The notes: generated by a model not told the origin, from the letters alone. A stretch of DNA of 64,000 bases from Sulfurospirillum barnesii SES-3 (GCF_000265295.1 NC_018002.1:1984001-2048000); one strand, 5' to 3'. Numbered from the stretch's first letter, positions 46,979 to 57,648 are shown. A program made the numbers and translations.

Positions 46979-47635
46979 TCACACTTCAGTGAGGAGCTTT
47001 ATGACCTCGCTGGGTGTTTTCAGTAAATACTTCGCACCATGTTCTCTTAGTTCAGCCTCATCCCTAAAACCCCATAATGCACCTAAAGCTATCATGCCTG
47101 CGCGGTTTGCCGTTTGCATATCAATCATCGTATCACCCAAGTAATAACACGCCTCAGGCTTTACATGTAAAAGCTCACAAATTTCTAAAGCAGCGCTAGG
47201 GTCTGGCTTTCTAGGCACACCCTCCCTAACACCAAAGACCACTTCAAAATCCCATTGGCGTAAGTATTTTACTGCACACATTTTTGTGAAACTATCAGGT
47301 TTGTTGGAAAGAATTGCCATCTTAAACCCACGAGCGTGTAAAAAGGTAAGCATTTTACTTACCCCCTCATACAACGTTGTATTTTGATGAAACTGCTTTG
47401 TATAATGCGACTCAAACAATCCAACTGCCTTTTGAATCGTCTCTTTTTCTTGAGGATTGGAGGCAAAAATGTTTTCAAACAGTTTAAAAACACCCTCCCC
47501 CACAAAATAACGGTATTTATCATGCTCTTCTGCTTGAAAACCCAGACTTTTCAAGGCAAAATTAGCACTGATAGCAATATCTTCTAGCGTATCTAGGAGC
47601 GTGCCATCTAAATCAAAAACAATCACTTTTTTCAT
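46979..47635 (-). CDS. gph: phosphoglycolate phosphatase-like HAD hydrolase
   Basis: 218 residues from ATG 47635, one base after the tkt stop; a longer frame inside tkt is not needed. Motif I is VFDLDGTLLDTLED, motif II SNKPDSF, motif III RKPDPSAAL and motif IV YLGDTMIDM. It would remove 2-phosphoglycolate or similar small phosphoesters. An exact palindrome copy (47160-47171) encodes LLHVKPE. Second family member in the window. Confidence 0.87.
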   Translation of the reverse strand: MKKVIVFDLDGTLLDTLEDIAISANFALKSLGFQAEEHDKYRYFVGEGVFKLFENIFASNPQEKETIQKAVGLFESHYTKQFHQNTTLYEGVSKMLTFLHARGFKMAILSNKPDSFTKMCAVKYLRQWDFEVVFGVREGVPRKPDPSAALEICELLHVKPEACYYLGDTMIDMQTANRAGMIALGALWGFRDEAELREHGAKYLLKTPSEVIKLLTEV

Positions 47636-47636
47636 A

Positions 47637-49607
47637 TTAATTTTTACATGTAATGCTCGTATCTTCATACGGCATATTTAAAAAACCACATACAGTTTGA
47701 GTTACACGCTCAGGTGTTAAACCAAACTTTTCAAATAAAAGCTCTGCTGGAGCACTCGCACCAAAACGTTTCATCCCAATAACTTCATCGGCAAAGCGGT
47801 ACCATTCATTCCCTGCACTCGCTTCAATCGCAATGACTTTTGTTTTAGGATCAATAATGGTTGCAATGTATGCTTTTTCTTGCTCAACCAATAAATCAAA
47901 ACATGGCACACTGACGATATTGGCATTCACACCCAACTTTGCCAAACGACACCCCACTTGAAGCGCAAGATAGACTTCACTGCCACTTGCCATCAAAGTA
48001 AGCGTAGCATTCTCACGCTTTGTCAGTAAATAACCGCCATTTTCAACATCACCATAAGCTCTATCATCTTTGAGTGCTTTTAGTTTTTGGCGAGAACAAA
48101 CAAACGCTGCTGGTGCTTGCATACCAAGTGCCTTTTGCCATGCTTTTACATTTTCTCTGCCATCACACGGACGGTAGACATAAAAGTTTGGAAGCGCTCT
48201 AAATTGACTGAGTTGCTCAATAGGCTGATGCGTTGGTCCATCTTCTCCCACACCAATGCTATCGTGTGTCCAGATATAAAAATTTTTAAGTTTCATGAGT
48301 GCCGCTAAACGAACCGAAGGCTTCATGTAATCACTAAAAATAAAAAATGTTGCGCCATAGGGAATAAAAAGCCCATACAAAGCAAATGAGTTAATAATAG
48401 CACCCATCGCATGTTCACGAATACCAAAGTGCATATTGCGTCCAAATGGAAAATCTCCCATGCCTGCTAATTCGCTTTTATTGGAAGGTCCCAAATCGGC
48501 ACTTCCTCCCAAAAAGCTAGGAAGTGCTTTGGCAATCGCATTGAGGATTTTTCCATTACTATCACGTGTTGCCACATCGCTCTCAAAATTAGGCCACTCA
48601 ATTTTTGAGAGATCAGGATTTAAAAGGGCTTCAAAAAGTTCCTTTTGCTCAGGAGTAAGACTGTTTTTAATAAGTGTATTCCATTGCGCTTCTGCAAGGT
48701 CTCCTTTTTCAAGAGCACAACTAAAGCGTGCTTTGACATCTTCATCCACAACAAAACTTTGCTCAGGATCAAATCCTGCTTTGATTTTTGCATTTTTAAT
48801 CTCATCACATCCAAGAGGAGCCCCATGCGCATGATGGCTTCCTTCCATCTCACACGCACCTTTAGCAATAATCGTATCTGCAATAATCAAATAGGGTTTT
48901 GTTTGCTCTTTTGCTTGCTCTAACACAGCATTAATTTCATCATAATCATGCCCATCAATACGTGAAACTTCCCATCCTTGTGCCTCGAAACGATGCTTTA
49001 CATCTTCGCTCCACGCAATCGAAGTATCACCCTCAATGGTAATAGCATTGCTATCATAAATAACCACTAAATTATCTAAAGCTAAATGCCCCGCTAAAGA
49101 ACACGCTTCATAGCTAATGCCCTCTTGAAGATCACCATCGCCACACAAACAATAGACTTTATGGGAGATGACTTCTGCGCTAGGTTTGTTCAAAATATTT
49201 GCAGCATACTTTGCCGCCATAGCAAAACCAACGGCATTAGAAATACCCTGCCCTAAAGGTCCTGTAGTCACTTCAACGCCTGGCACATCACCGTATTCTG
49301 GATGCCCTGGTGTTTTACTGCCTAGTTGTCTAAAATTTTTTAAATCTTCAATGCTTAAATCATACCCACTCAAATGTAAAAATGAATAAACAAGCGCGGA
49401 GGCATGTCCACCACTAAAAACTAAACGGTCACGATTCATCCATTTTGGATTTTTGGGATTATGATGAATATGTCTAGCCAAAATAGTCACAATATCAGCA
49501 AGTCCCATCGGTGCACCTGGATGCCCACTATTGGCACGTTGCACCATATCTGCTGCTAAAAAGCGTATTGTATCGGCTTGTTTTTTTAATAACGTTTTAT
49601 TTTCCAT
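47637..49607 (-). CDS. tkt: transketolase
   Basis: 656 residues, thiamine diphosphate enzyme of the non-oxidative pentose phosphate pathway. N-terminal MVQRANSGHPGAPMGLADI, TPP motif GDGDLQEGISYEA ending in the NAI of SNAITIEG, and a pyrimidine-domain IREHAMGAIINSFALYG with catalytic Glu. The last codons carry a palindrome variant (47643-47654), giving an unusual tail TSITCKN. In C. jejuni it also lies beside ispA. Confidence 0.97.
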   Translation of the reverse strand: MENKTLLKKQADTIRFLAADMVQRANSGHPGAPMGLADIVTILARHIHHNPKNPKWMNRDRLVFSGGHASALVYSFLHLSGYDLSIEDLKNFRQLGSKTPGHPEYGDVPGVEVTTGPLGQGISNAVGFAMAAKYAANILNKPSAEVISHKVYCLCGDGDLQEGISYEACSLAGHLALDNLVVIYDSNAITIEGDTSIAWSEDVKHRFEAQGWEVSRIDGHDYDEINAVLEQAKEQTKPYLIIADTIIAKGACEMEGSHHAHGAPLGCDEIKNAKIKAGFDPEQSFVVDEDVKARFSCALEKGDLAEAQWNTLIKNSLTPEQKELFEALLNPDLSKIEWPNFESDVATRDSNGKILNAIAKALPSFLGGSADLGPSNKSELAGMGDFPFGRNMHFGIREHAMGAIINSFALYGLFIPYGATFFIFSDYMKPSVRLAALMKLKNFYIWTHDSIGVGEDGPTHQPIEQLSQFRALPNFYVYRPCDGRENVKAWQKALGMQAPAAFVCSRQKLKALKDDRAYGDVENGGYLLTKRENATLTLMASGSEVYLALQVGCRLAKLGVNANIVSVPCFDLLVEQEKAYIATIIDPKTKVIAIEASAGNEWYRFADEVIGMKRFGASAPAELLFEKFGLTPERVTQTVCGFLNMPYEDTSITCKN

Positions 49608-49620
49608 TTCTCTTCCTCAA

Positions 49621-50481
49621 TCAAACTTTAAAATAATCATTCATAATACCTTGAAGCCTTTTTGCCAAAGGTGCTTCAAGCTTTGTTAATTCTTCCTCCA
49701 ACTCACGCAAGAGCCTCTCTTTTTCCATCAACGCACCATCTAAGCCTAAAAGATTGACAAAAGAGTTTTTGTGGCTATCATTTTGGATAGGCTTTCCCGC
49801 TTCTTCAGGACTCAATGTCGCATCAATAATGTCATCTTGCACTTGAAACAAAAGCCCTAATTTTAATCCAAATTGGTACAGTGTCTCTTGCGTTGCCTTA
49901 TCCAATTCACAAATCACAGCTCCCATAAGAAGAGATGCTGCAATAAGTTTGGCTGTTTTATGTACATGTAAAAAGCTTAGTTGTTCCACATCCAAACGTT
50001 TGTCTTCAAAAAAACAATCAATCGCTTGCCCTAGAACCATACCAAAAATACCCGCATCACCTGAGAGAATGGAAACAAGTTTAATCTTAGTTTCGGCACT
50101 CAAAGGGGCATTGGCTATTCTATAAAACGCATGGGTATTAAGCGCATCACCAACTAACACAGCCGTTGTTTCATCATAGCTTACATGTAAAGTCGGATGC
50201 CCTCTTCTTAACTGCGCATTATCCATGCAAGGAAGATCATCATGAATCAATGAATACGTATGCATCATCTCTAAGCCCAAACTTACATGTAAAGCATTTT
50301 CAAGCAATAAAGGAGAAGAAGATTCAACAACACTTAAGAGCAAAAGTGGGCGAAAACGTTTACCTCCCACATCAAGCATTTCGCTAAGCGCACGGTTAAA
50401 ATGAGGGTGGAAACTCTCGACAGTAGGAAGCTCTTTTTTTAAAAAAGCTTCAAATGTTTCAACTAAAATTTTAGAACTCAA
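49621..50481 (-). CDS. ispA: polyprenyl (farnesyl/geranylgeranyl) diphosphate synthase
   Basis: 286 residues. First Asp-rich motif LIHDDLPCMDN and second FQVQDDIID, bracketed by GGKRFRPLLLL and KTAKLIAAS. Makes C15 or C20 prenyl diphosphates for quinones and undecaprenyl phosphate. The TTG start at 50481 follows AAGGGA. Three palindrome variants within it encode FLHVHK, TLHVSYD and ALHVSLG, an unusual density. Confidence 0.93.
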   Translation of the reverse strand: MSSKILVETFEAFLKKELPTVESFHPHFNRALSEMLDVGGKRFRPLLLLSVVESSSPLLLENALHVSLGLEMMHTYSLIHDDLPCMDNAQLRRGHPTLHVSYDETTAVLVGDALNTHAFYRIANAPLSAETKIKLVSILSGDAGIFGMVLGQAIDCFFEDKRLDVEQLSFLHVHKTAKLIAASLLMGAVICELDKATQETLYQFGLKLGLLFQVQDDIIDATLSPEEAGKPIQNDSHKNSFVNLLGLDGALMEKERLLRELEEELTKLEAPLAKRLQGIMNDYFKV

Positions 50482-50491
50482 ACGATCCCTT

Positions 50492-51565
50492 TTAACGTTT
50501 TAAGGTAACAAAAAATTGAAAATCATCACGATCAAAGAGCAAACTCATATCATGTGCACGATTTTTCGCTAAATATGCGTCAGCTTCAGACACACGCTCC
50601 ATAGGAACTCGATCAATTTGCATCAAACGATCTCCGATTTTAAGACCACTCTTTTCTGCAAAGGAACCTCGCTCAATGCCAATAATTTTAAGATCATTGT
50701 CAAACTTAAAGCCTTTAGTTTGTAAATAACTCTCTTTTTTAGGAGGCGGTGTTTTTTTCACTTTAGGTGCTTCCACTTTTTTAGCTTCCACTTTTGGTGC
50801 TAAGATATTCTCTTCAATCCATGCATTATCCCGCTGAATTTGAGCGCTCACCTTACTTAAATCTTTAAAACTTTTCAGTGCTTCACCAAACTCACTGACA
50901 TTGGTCACTTTTTTTCCATTTAATAGGGTGATTTTATCACCTGCTTTTAAACGTGCCTCTTTAAAAAGAGGGTCAACAAAATCAACGATAACACTCTCAT
51001 TACCATCGACAATGCGCACTCCTAATTCTGAAAAAGAAGCACTTTTCCCGAGCATAAACTGCTCCAATGCTTCACTACCAATAAAAAATTTATCACCAAT
51101 GCCTAAGCCATACATTTCACAGCACAAGCCACCCACAATGGCATTGACTTCGCCCACGCCTCCAAATTCAAAAAACTCATTGGCACTTTTTCCTATTTTT
51201 GAAGCATTGACCGCAATAATAGATTTGTCCGTCATGCTTCCAAGCCATTCGCCTAATTTTAATTCTGCTGTCGTTTTTAGTTTCATAGGCATTAAAGGTT
51301 TTGGCGACTCAAACAGATAGAGATGCGAAAGATAATCATATTTAGCATAAGCAACGCTGGGCTTCTCTTTGGAATAGGCAACCGCATACTTTTCACTCAA
51401 AGCAATCGCTCGGGTATTTCCAAAATAGACAATGGAGCCTTTGTTTTTTTCATAACACTGTGAAAAATCAGGATACACAAACTCTGCTTTATTGGCAACG
51501 ATAGGGGCATCCGCTGCAAAAAGAATACACGCTATGCTAAGAAAAAAAAGAGTAATACGTTTCAC
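50492..51565 (-). CDS. exported PDZ-domain protein
   Basis: 357 residues. Signal peptide MKRITLFFLSIACILFAADA, a body of unknown fold with FVYPDFSQCYEKNKGSI, a first PDZ-like segment (VDPLFKEARLKAGDKITLLN), a Lys/Pro linker, and a C-terminal PDZ domain (IGIERGSFAEKSGLKIGDRL). No Ser protease triad was seen. The GTG start has AAGGAG five bases before. Its place between ispA and ybaB is as I recall in C. jejuni. Confidence 0.85.
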   Translation of the reverse strand: MKRITLFFLSIACILFAADAPIVANKAEFVYPDFSQCYEKNKGSIVYFGNTRAIALSEKYAVAYSKEKPSVAYAKYDYLSHLYLFESPKPLMPMKLKTTAELKLGEWLGSMTDKSIIAVNASKIGKSANEFFEFGGVGEVNAIVGGLCCEMYGLGIGDKFFIGSEALEQFMLGKSASFSELGVRIVDGNESVIVDFVDPLFKEARLKAGDKITLLNGKKVTNVSEFGEALKSFKDLSKVSAQIQRDNAWIEENILAPKVEAKKVEAPKVKKTPPPKKESYLQTKGFKFDNDLKIIGIERGSFAEKSGLKIGDRLMQIDRVPMERVSEADAYLAKNRAHDMSLLFDRDDFQFFVTLKR

Positions 51566-51574
51566 TCACGCTCC

Positions 51575-51892
51575 TTATGGCTTTATGCCAAATCCTCCAA
51601 AATGAGAAAGCATTTGGTTTGTTGCCAGTTTTTTATTATCTTCAACCATCTTTGTGACATCGTTCATCGCACTGATTAACAAAATTTGTAATGACTCTTT
51701 GTCGTTTAAAAGAGAATCATCAATAGTAATATCAATCACTTCACCATTGCCATTCATGCTCACACTGACAAGCCCACCACCACTTTTGGCCGTAAACTCT
51801 TTAGTGCTTGCCTCTTCTTGCATCTTTTGCGCTTGTTTTTGTGCCTCTTCAAGCATAGCACCCATTTTAGATAAATCAAAATTTTCAAACAT
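51575..51892 (-). CDS. ybaB: YbaB/EbfC nucleoid-associated protein
   Basis: 105 residues, helical N-terminus LEEAQKQAQKMQEEASTKEF and the family core SGGGLVSVSMNGNGEV with IDDSLL. Binds DNA as a dimer. Its ATG overlaps the panD stop as TAATG. Confidence 0.93.
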   Translation of the reverse strand: MFENFDLSKMGAMLEEAQKQAQKMQEEASTKEFTAKSGGGLVSVSMNGNGEVIDITIDDSLLNDKESLQILLISAMNDVTKMVEDNKKLATNQMLSHFGGFGIKP

Positions 51893-52257
51893 TAAATATA
51901 GTCTCTTACTTCCACCATGGCATTGCTCTCATCCACTAAGACAACGGTCGGTTTAAATGTTTGTATCTCATTTTCATTCAAATGGGCATACGCAATAATA
52001 ATAATTTTATCCCCAATATGTGCCTTTCTAGCAGCAGCACCATTAAGACAAATATCTTTTTGACCTGCACGTCCCTCAATCACATAGGTCGTAAAACGCT
52101 CACCGTTGTTAATATTCACCACTTCTACTTTTTGACCTACTTTTAAATGAGACGCTTCAATTAACTCTTTATCAATCGTAATAGACCCAACATAGTTCAA
52201 ATTCGCATCCGTGACCGTGGCTCTGTGAATTTTACTGTATAACATCTCTAGCGTCAT
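51892..52257 (-). CDS. panD: aspartate 1-decarboxylase
   Basis: 121 residues. Makes beta-alanine for pantothenate. The self-cleavage site Gly24-Ser25 in [10 protein letters not shown] generates the pyruvoyl cofactor. [12 protein letters not shown] precedes it. Co-directional with murE, 44 bases downstream of it. Confidence 0.96.
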   Translation of the reverse strand: MTLEMLYSKIHRATVTDANLNYVGSITIDKELIEASHLKVGQKVEVVNINNGERFTTYVIEGRAGQKDICLNGAAARKAHIGDKIIIIAYAHLNENEIQTFKPTVVLVDESNAMVEVRDYI

Positions 52258-52301
52258 CGCTTTTATACCTCATTCAAGTTAAGAAATTTGTTTATTTTAT
52301 C

Positions 52302-53615
52302 CTATTTTTGCTTAGCCCATCGTGCAAGAATCTCTTGAACCACAACCCTATCATCAAAAGGATGCTTCACCCCTGCAATCTCCTGATAGGTTTCATCCCC
52401 TTTTCCAAGGATAAGCACCACATCATTCAACCCTTGCATTACAAGCGCTTGCTCAATAGCTTCGTAACGATCTACCTTTACATGTAAAGATTCTTTGGCA
52501 TGCATGCCACTTAAAATTTCATCAATGATGGTCTGAGGATTTTCAGAACGTGGATTGTCACTGGTGACAATAATCTTTTTAGCATACCGTTCTGCCATTG
52601 CCCCCATTTTAGGACGCTTCGTGCGATCCCTATCGCCTCCTGCTCCAAAAACGACAATCACATCACGCTCTTTCATACTCTCTAAAACTTTTTCCATCCC
52701 ATCAGGCGTGTGTGCAAAATCAACAATGACCAATGGCTCTTGTGAAACCACTTGCATGCGTCCCTCCACACCACCAAAATGCGAAACTGCTTCGCAAATC
52801 TCTTCCATACTCGCACCTTTTAACATATCCACAGCGCCAATGGCAGCTAAAAGATTGTAAAGATTGAAAAAACCATGCATTGATGACTCAAATTCATAAA
52901 CTTTCTCAATTTTTGAAACCGCTGCACTGATACCCTCTTTTAAAGAATAGGCTAAAATTTTATACGTTGCAGGATGTTCTATGCCATAACTCATAGCATT
53001 GGTGCGATTAAAGCGAATATTACGTTCATCTTTATTGATGAGCTTTAAACTTTCATCTTCAAAAAAACGACTCTTAATAGCAATATACTCCTCAATGCTC
53101 TTATGAAAATCTAAATGATCTTGCGTAACATTGGTTAAAATTTTGAGTGCAAAGCTGAGTCCATCAATACGATTTTGAGCAATCGCATGAGAGCTCACTT
53201 CCATGACAAAATACTCACATCCTTGCTCTACTGCCATTTTTAAATTTTTAATCGTTTGCAAAATAGGAGGAGTCGTTAAACTCTTCTCTTCAATACGCAC
53301 ATCATTGATAAAACAACCACGTGTGCCTTGTAATCCCACTTTTTTGCCAACATCAAGCAAAATAGAATAAATAGCAGCTGCTGTGGTCGTCTTCCCATTC
53401 GTACCTGTTATACCAATAATTTTAATCTTTCCCTCAATCTCTAAAAGTGATAAACACTCTTTGGCAGAAATAATCTTTACACATCCATTTTCAATTGCTT
53501 TTTGCGCATAAGAGCGATTTTGATCTGTTGAAACAAAAATCGTTGAAGCATCACATTCGGCTGAATTATCCGTTACATGTAAAAATGGAGCATGATTTTC
53601 TAATGCTATTTTCAA
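52302..53615 (-). CDS. murE: UDP-MurNAc-tripeptide synthetase MurE
   Basis: 437 residues, somewhat shorter than E. coli MurE, in the N-terminal domain. Adds the third residue to the peptidoglycan precursor. P-loop GITGTNGKTTTAA (68-80); DNPRSENP is the meso-diaminopimelate-specific motif. The TTG start at 53615 has GGGAG seven bases before. Palindrome copies at 52477-52488 (exact, SLHVKVD) and 53572-53583 (variant, FLHVTDN). Confidence 0.95.
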   Translation of the reverse strand: MKIALENHAPFLHVTDNSAECDASTIFVSTDQNRSYAQKAIENGCVKIISAKECLSLLEIEGKIKIIGITGTNGKTTTAAAIYSILLDVGKKVGLQGTRGCFINDVRIEEKSLTTPPILQTIKNLKMAVEQGCEYFVMEVSSHAIAQNRIDGLSFALKILTNVTQDHLDFHKSIEEYIAIKSRFFEDESLKLINKDERNIRFNRTNAMSYGIEHPATYKILAYSLKEGISAAVSKIEKVYEFESSMHGFFNLYNLLAAIGAVDMLKGASMEEICEAVSHFGGVEGRMQVVSQEPLVIVDFAHTPDGMEKVLESMKERDVIVVFGAGGDRDRTKRPKMGAMAERYAKKIIVTSDNPRSENPQTIIDEILSGMHAKESLHVKVDRYEAIEQALVMQGLNDVVLILGKGDETYQEIAGVKHPFDDRVVVQEILARWAKQK

Positions 53616-53626
53616 AGAATTTCTCC

Positions 53627-54190
53627 CTATTTTTGTACTTTTTTAATCAAAGATAAAAGCTGTTCGTCATTAGGGAAAAGGGTCACAGCACTTTCAAGGT
53701 AATTGAGTGACATTTCAACAAAACCATTCTCCATTAATTTTGAAAGAAAATCAACAAAATCTTCTTTTTTAGAAATGATAACTTTTGTTGAAAACATAAT
53801 ATCTTCAAAAGCTTCTTTGAAACTACCCCGAGAGTTAATTAATGCAAGGAAATCTTCATATTTAATGCCATTTTCTGCATTAATACGCATTTCTAAATCA
53901 TTGTGCTTAAAAAGATGAGCTATTTTTTCACTATTTCTTTCGACAGAATCAATCATATCTTGAAATAATTCTTCAAACGATTCACTTGAGTTTTGTTGGT
54001 TCATAAGATAATATTCAAAAAGGGCTAAAGCTTGCTCCTCATTATGTGATGCTAAATCGCATAAAATAGCACCAATACGAGCCTCCTTTGATTGAGGTTC
54101 TTCACTAAGTGCTAAAGAAAACTCAAACAATGCCTCCTTAAAATTTTTTTCATAAAATTTTGCAATACCTTTTTTACTATGTGCGTTCAT
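53627..54190 (-). CDS. TPR-like helical protein, unknown
   Basis: 187 residues, helical, with TPR-like repeats (FYEKNFKEALFEFSLALSEE; MSLNYLESAVTLFPND). No signal peptide. It lies between the NifU-like gene and murE, the same place as in C. jejuni as I recall. Its ATG overlaps the NifU stop as TAATG. Function unknown. Confidence 0.7.
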   Translation of the reverse strand: MNAHSKKGIAKFYEKNFKEALFEFSLALSEEPQSKEARIGAILCDLASHNEEQALALFEYYLMNQQNSSESFEELFQDMIDSVERNSEKIAHLFKHNDLEMRINAENGIKYEDFLALINSRGSFKEAFEDIMFSTKVIISKKEDFVDFLSKLMENGFVEMSLNYLESAVTLFPNDEQLLSLIKKVQK

Positions 54191-54471
54191 TACTCTCCAA
54201 ATGCTTCAAACTCATATTCAGCCCCTGGTAAAATATTAATCACTTCAAGTTCGGGGTGTATATCAATACGTAATTGACGTTCAACTCCATATTTTAATGT
54301 TTGCCCACTGGAAGCACACCCTTGACAAGCACCTTGTAATTGCACAAAAACATGCCCTTTTTTAATGCCAAGTAATGTTAATCCTCCGCCATCTAATGCT
54401 AACATGGGTTTAATTTTTTCAAGTGATTTTTCAACGGCAGGAAGTAACTCTTCATCGCTAAATGGTATCAT
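54190..54471 (-). CDS. NifU C-terminal-domain iron-sulfur scaffold protein
   Basis: 93 residues consisting of the Nfu domain only: LDGGGLTLLGIKKGHVFVQL and the cluster-binding CQGCASS. It would carry a [4Fe-4S] cluster to client enzymes. Translationally coupled to the next gene. Confidence 0.92.
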   Translation of the reverse strand: MIPFSDEELLPAVEKSLEKIKPMLALDGGGLTLLGIKKGHVFVQLQGACQGCASSGQTLKYGVERQLRIDIHPELEVINILPGAEYEFEAFGE

Positions 54472-54586
54472 AAATTCTCCTATAGAAAAGTAGCTAATTT
54501 AACAATAGTTTGCGTTAAAAGTGACTTAATTTATGCATTGACTTTGATAGGAAGGGAATAGTGAGTGTGAAAGATAACAAAGAAGA

Positions 54587-54604
54587 TTGGGGAAAAATCC
54601 CCAA
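54587..54604 (-). terminator. intrinsic terminator of the ribosomal operon
   Basis: Seven-base-pair stem TTGGGGA / TCCCCAA with a four-base loop, 11 bases past the rplQ stop, followed by TCTTCTTTG on the minus strand. Confidence 0.7.
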
Positions 54605-54614
54605 ATATAAAGAA

Positions 54615-54965
54615 TTAAACGAGCTCTAAAAACGCCATTGGCGCTGCATCGCCTTTTCTGATACGTGTTTTAATAATACGGGTATAACCACCGTTTCTTT
54701 CCACATATTTAGGGGCAATTTCATTCACAAGTTTTTTGGTACACTCTTTATCTTGAAGTGCAGCAAAAACTGTCTTATGAGCGTGATCACCACCAACTCC
54801 AGCTTTTGTAATTAATTTTTCAACATATCCTCTAAGCTCTTTTGCTTTAGGAAGTGTTGTCTCAATTTTTTCATATTTAATGACCGCTATAGCCATGTTC
54901 TTCAACAACGCTGCTCTGTGTGATGAAGTACGACCAAGCTTTCTGTATCCATGCTTATGTCTCAT
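54615..54965 (-). CDS. rplQ: 50S ribosomal protein L17
   Basis: 116 residues. [20 protein letters not shown] at the N-terminus and [20 protein letters not shown] at the end, as expected. Last gene of the alpha operon. Confidence 0.98.
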   Translation of the reverse strand: MRHKHGYRKLGRTSSHRAALLKNMAIAVIKYEKIETTLPKAKELRGYVEKLITKAGVGGDHAHKTVFAALQDKECTKKLVNEIAPKYVERNGGYTRIIKTRIRKGDAAPMAFLELV

Positions 54966-54968
54966 AAA

Positions 54969-55982
54969 TTAACCCTCGTTGACTTCAGATTTTAAATCTT
55001 CAATTTTTTTCTTAAGCAGACTCGCTGTTTCTTCAGAAAAGTTATACCCTACTGGATAACCACTCTCTTCCATAACTTGTCTAATCTCTTCTAACGATTT
55101 TTTGCCTAGGTTTTTGAGATCTTTCAATTCTGTTTCGCTCATCAATGAAAGCTCACCAATATATTTAACCTCAGCTCGATCCAAACAGTTGAAACTACGT
55201 GCGCTTAGATTTAACTCTTCCACGCTCTGTAATAACTTTGCCAATTCAACATTTTCGTTAGAACTCTCACTTTTTGGAGCCACTGCAATATCCAAAATAC
55301 CATTAAATACTGACATTTGAGAATACATTGCTTCAAGTGAATTTTTAAATGCCTCAATGGGAGAAACCAAACCATCTGTTTCAATTGTAAACACAATTTT
55401 TTCATAGTTAGGATTGTCTTCAACTAAAACATTCTCTATTTCGTAAACAGCTCTTTTCACTGGTGTAAAGAAAGCATCTAAGGCAATAAAATCATCCCCA
55501 ACTATATCTCTAATATTTTCACTGGGGACATACCCGATTCCCTTTTCAACAATCAAAGAAAAATTGAGTTCTGCATCTTCATTGATTGTTGCCAGATAAG
55601 CATCTGGCGTAACAATTTCAATATGTGAATTTGCAAGATCACTGCCTTTAATCTCACGTGGACCAGAAAAAGAGTAGTTAACTTCTACACGCTTTTCATC
55701 GCCTTTAAGTTTAAAGCGAATATTTTTAAGATTAATAATAAAAAGAGCAACATCTTCAAGCATACCACGCATGCTATCAAATTCATGGGTTACGCCCTCA
55801 ATCTTTACAGCCGTTGGAGCCGATCCTACGGTACTACTTAAAAGCAATCTGCGTAGAGGATGTGCCAATGTTACAGCAAAACCTGATTCAAACGGATAGG
55901 CACTGATTTGAACCTTACTTGCTGAAATATTTTCGACCTCAATTTCAGTTGGCATGTAAGCTGATGTATTGATTTTTTTCAT
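54969..55982 (-). CDS. rpoA: RNA polymerase alpha subunit
   Basis: 337 residues. The N-terminal dimerisation domain includes [20 protein letters not shown]; the C-terminal domain (about 250-325) has [18 protein letters not shown] and [14 protein letters not shown] for promoter and activator contacts. Confidence 0.98.
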   Translation of the reverse strand: MKKINTSAYMPTEIEVENISASKVQISAYPFESGFAVTLAHPLRRLLLSSTVGSAPTAVKIEGVTHEFDSMRGMLEDVALFIINLKNIRFKLKGDEKRVEVNYSFSGPREIKGSDLANSHIEIVTPDAYLATINEDAELNFSLIVEKGIGYVPSENIRDIVGDDFIALDAFFTPVKRAVYEIENVLVEDNPNYEKIVFTIETDGLVSPIEAFKNSLEAMYSQMSVFNGILDIAVAPKSESSNENVELAKLLQSVEELNLSARSFNCLDRAEVKYIGELSLMSETELKDLKNLGKKSLEEIRQVMEESGYPVGYNFSEETASLLKKKIEDLKSEVNEG

Positions 55983-55997
55983 ATGCTACCTACTTTA

Positions 55998-56624
55998 TTA
56001 TTTAGAGTATAGCTCAACGATTAATCTTTCTTCAACCGGAATAACTACTTCTTCTCTCTCAGGTATTCGTGTAAAAATACCCATTGCTTTTTCTCTTTCA
56101 ACATCAACCCACGGTGCAATACCAGTTTGTTGTGTTAATTCAAGCGCTCTTTTGATTTGAGGGTTATTTTTAGATTTTTCACACACCTCAACTTTATCAC
56201 CTGCACGAACAATATAGGAAGGAATATCTACTTTGCTTCCATTCACTAAAAGATGTCCGTGTGTTACAAGTTGGCGCGCAAATCTTCTGGTAGTTGCAAA
56301 CCCCATACGATAAACAACATTATCAAGTCTTCTTTCAATTAAAAGAACAAGATTAATACCGGTATTACCCTCTTTTCTTGCTGCTTCATCAAAAATACGT
56401 CTGAACTGTTTTTCAGAAACTCCATACATAAATTTAGCTTTTTGCTTCTCTCTTAATTGAAGTCCATACTCACTAATTTTTGCTCTTCTTTGTCCGTGTT
56501 GACCTGGTGCATATGGACGCTTATCTAATGCGCTTTTACCAGCAAGTCTTCGCTCACCTTTAAGGGCTAAGCTAACACCAAGTCTTCTCTCGAGCTTTTC
56601 GACTGGTCCTCTATATCTTGCCAT
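55998..56624 (-). CDS. rpsD: 30S ribosomal protein S4
   Basis: 208 residues, without N-terminal zinc cysteines (C-minus form). S4 RNA-binding domain [20 protein letters not shown]. Primary 16S binder and, in E. coli, repressor of the alpha operon. Confidence 0.98.
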   Translation of the reverse strand: MARYRGPVEKLERRLGVSLALKGERRLAGKSALDKRPYAPGQHGQRRAKISEYGLQLREKQKAKFMYGVSEKQFRRIFDEAARKEGNTGINLVLLIERRLDNVVYRMGFATTRRFARQLVTHGHLLVNGSKVDIPSYIVRAGDKVEVCEKSKNNPQIKRALELTQQTGIAPWVDVEREKAMGIFTRIPEREEVVIPVEERLIVELYSK

Positions 56625-56699
56625 TTTTTCTCCTAATCTATTGCATAAACGAAAAAATTTATTCTGTTTTTCTTCTAAAAGTATATTCTAAAGCTAGAA

Positions 56700-57092
56700 T
56701 TATACTCTTCGTCTTTTTGGAGGTCTACAGCCATTATGTGGTAAAGGAGTAATGTCTTTTAAGAAAGAGACTTTTATACCCTCTGTTGTACCAGCACTTT
56801 TTACCGCTGTTTCACGACCACTGCCTGGTCCTTGAACTTTGATACCGATTTCTTTGAGACCATGTTCTTTTGCTTTGGTAAGTGCATCTTCAACAGCTTG
56901 TTGTGCGGCATAAGGGGTAGATTTTTTGCTACCTTTAAAACCCAAACTTCCTGCACTACTCCATGCAATAACATTTCCCATCTCATCAGTTACAGTAACG
57001 ACAGTGTTATTAAATGTTGCCGAGATATAGATAATACCTTTAGCAATATTTTTTTTAACAACTTTTTTACGTACTACTTTTCTTTTTGCCAT
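56700..57092 (-). CDS. rpsK: 30S ribosomal protein S11
   Basis: 130 residues. [19 protein letters not shown] at the start and C-terminal [12 protein letters not shown], the S11 tail. Confidence 0.98.
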   Translation of the reverse strand: MAKRKVVRKKVVKKNIAKGIIYISATFNNTVVTVTDEMGNVIAWSSAGSLGFKGSKKSTPYAAQQAVEDALTKAKEHGLKEIGIKVQGPGSGRETAVKSAGTTEGIKVSFLKDITPLPHNGCRPPKRRRV

Positions 57093-57113
57093 CTGTTTCC
57101 CTTTGAGACTTCG

Positions 57114-57482
57114 TTATTTAGCTTTAGCGCCAACGGTGCGTTTTTTACCTTTACGGGTACGCGCATTCGTTTTTGTTTTTTGACCTCGAACTGGCAAGCC
57201 TTTTCTATGTCTAAGTCCACGGTAACTTCCCATGTCCATTAATGCTTTAATGTCCATAGCTACTTTTTTACGAAGATCACCCTCTACTTGAAAACCTGCT
57301 TGAATTTCTTTACGAATTGCTGCAACATCGTCTTCACTTAGTTCATGAACTCTTTTATCAAACGAAATTCCAGTTGCTGTTAAAATAGCTCTAGAACTTG
57401 TTAAACCTATACCATAGATGTATGTTAGACCATACTCTACTCTTTTCTTCATTGGAAGGTCTACACCTGCAATCCTTGCCAT
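57114..57482 (-). CDS. rpsM: 30S ribosomal protein S13
   Basis: 122 residues. [20 protein letters not shown] at the start and [14 protein letters not shown] near the end. Two bases after rpmJ. Confidence 0.98.
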   Translation of the reverse strand: MARIAGVDLPMKKRVEYGLTYIYGIGLTSSRAILTATGISFDKRVHELSEDDVAAIRKEIQAGFQVEGDLRKKVAMDIKALMDMGSYRGLRHRKGLPVRGQKTKTNARTRKGKKRTVGAKAK

Positions 57483-57484
57483 GA

Positions 57485-57598
57485 TTATCCTTGTCTCTGT
57501 TTATGTTTTGGATTTACGCAAATGACTCTAACGATATTTTTTCGTTTGATCACTTTGCACTTATCGCACATCTTCTTTACAGAAGGTCGTACTTTCAT
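57485..57598 (-). CDS. rpmJ: 50S ribosomal protein L36
   Basis: 37-residue protein in the window ATG 57598 to TAA 57485: [14 protein letters not shown], ending NPKHKQRQG. Four zinc ligands (CDKC, Cys, His) are present, the zinc-binding form. First gene of the alpha operon, after the leader. Confidence 0.97.
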   Translation of the reverse strand: MKVRPSVKKMCDKCKVIKRKNIVRVICVNPKHKQRQG

Positions 57599-57648
57599 TG
57601 TGACTCCTGAACTTTTTTTCCACTGGAATTTTGAGTTAAACTGTCACA

